From NCBI GenBank assembly GCA_037138855.1, contig JBAXHO010000086.1, positions 1-6,325 of the forward strand: a DNA stretch of 6,325 nucleotides. The letters are read 5' to 3'. Source of the stretch: JBAXHO01 sp037138855. Lineage in GTDB: Bacteria; Patescibacteriota; Dojkabacteria; B142; OLB20. Made by a program: the position numbers and the translations under genes. This document shows, piece by piece, positions 6,059 through 6,325 of this stretch (position 1 is its first letter; each line of letters starts with the position of its first letter). The notes below the pieces were generated by a model. That model made no database searches, had not been told where the DNA came from, and worked only from the letters and a program-made list of their open reading frames with translations.

Positions 6059-6325
6059 GTGGATTTTAGTACAATAACTTTTATTTTTATATTTTTACCA
6101 ATAAGTATAGGTATTTTCTATTTATTACGAACAGATTTACGTAAATATTTTCTTATCCTTATTAGTTTACTTTTTTTTATTTGGTCACAAGGTAAGTTAG
6201 TTCTCTTTTTTGTAATTTATCTATTTTTAAATTATCTTCTTGGGTATTTTTTTATTAAATCAAAAAGTGCAAGTTGGAAGCGAAAATTATTGCTATTTAT
6301 AGCGGTATTCTTCAATCTATTTATT
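6059..6325 (+). CDS. MBOAT-family membrane O-acyltransferase, N-terminus (partial)
   Basis: From a GTG at 6059 the frame runs open for 89 codons to the window edge. The product starts VDFSTITFIFIFLPISIG, which matches the usual start of AlgI-type MBOAT proteins (M-x-F-S-S-x-x-F-x-F-x-F-L-P). The next landmarks also fit: R28, SLLFFIW (36-42), and NYLLGYFF (58-65) followed by a basic loop and a new hydrophobic segment. Four membrane segments are visible, at about 4-23, 30-44, 47-66 and 77-89. Full-length members have roughly 450-500 residues; the catalytic His lies beyond the edge. The family moves acyl groups, mostly acetyl, across the inner membrane onto a glycan, usually with an SGNH/AlgJ-like periplasmic partner. 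GTG is chosen because it fits the family start. There is no upstream ATG after the in-frame TAA at 6026, and the first ATG-free alternative (ATT at 6038) is less likely. A T8 run lies at 6171-6178. Confidence 0.85.
   Translation, partial: MDFSTITFIFIFLPISIGIFYLLRTDLRKYFLILISLLFFIWSQGKLVLFFVIYLFLNYLLGYFFIKSKSASWKRKLLLFIAVFFNLFI

Noticed and set aside
1..6325. Mobile element, CRISPR array, tRNA, toxin-antitoxin or phage-defence system
   Set aside because: I saw no repeats with regular spacers, no transposase motifs, no terminal inverted repeats and no cloverleaf. Nearly all of the sequence is accounted for by glycan-biosynthesis genes.

Overview
This window is a stretch of a surface-polysaccharide or glycoconjugate biosynthesis locus. 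Every gene I can identify makes, modifies or acylates a glycan. There are three glycosyltransferase genes (one of them a two-domain fusion), two methyltransferases from different families, and the first 89 codons of a membrane-bound O-acyltransferase (MBOAT). The DNA is AT-rich (about 28-42% GC in the lines I counted by hand). All six start codons lack a clear Shine-Dalgarno sequence. Arginine codons are a mix of CGA, CGT and AGA. This fits an AT-rich bacterium, probably with a Gram-negative type envelope, but I cannot resolve the lineage, and such loci are often more AT-rich than their host genome.

Layout. Bases 1-69 look like the last 22 codons of an upstream gene. Three plus-strand genes follow: a TOD1/MUCI70 (DUF616) type glycosyltransferase (94-870), a class I SAM methyltransferase (951-1670) and, 3 nt later, a second methyltransferase with a coiled-coil tail (1674-2525). 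A GT4-type glycosyltransferase (2533-3804) lies on the minus strand, convergent with the second methyltransferase across 7 nt. It is divergent from the next gene across only 31 nt, a gap that holds a perfect 15-nt palindrome. The plus strand resumes with a 730-residue GT2-GT4 fusion (3836-6028) and, 30 nt later, the MBOAT gene from 6059, cut by the window edge.

Working together (inference): the four glycosyltransferase domains would add successive sugars to a lipid-linked glycan at the cytoplasmic face of the membrane. The methyltransferases would O-methylate sugars or cap chains. The MBOAT protein would move acyl groups, usually acetyl, across the membrane onto the glycan. No initiating sugar-phosphate transferase, flippase, ABC exporter, polymerase or nucleotide-sugar gene lies in the window, so the glycan and its export route are unknown. 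I see no RNA gene, CRISPR array, insertion sequence or attachment site, and no stretch over 300 bases lacks a gene. The families are known. The points of interest are the coiled-coil methyltransferase, the tail it shares with the GT2-GT4 fusion, and the very compact divergent control region.
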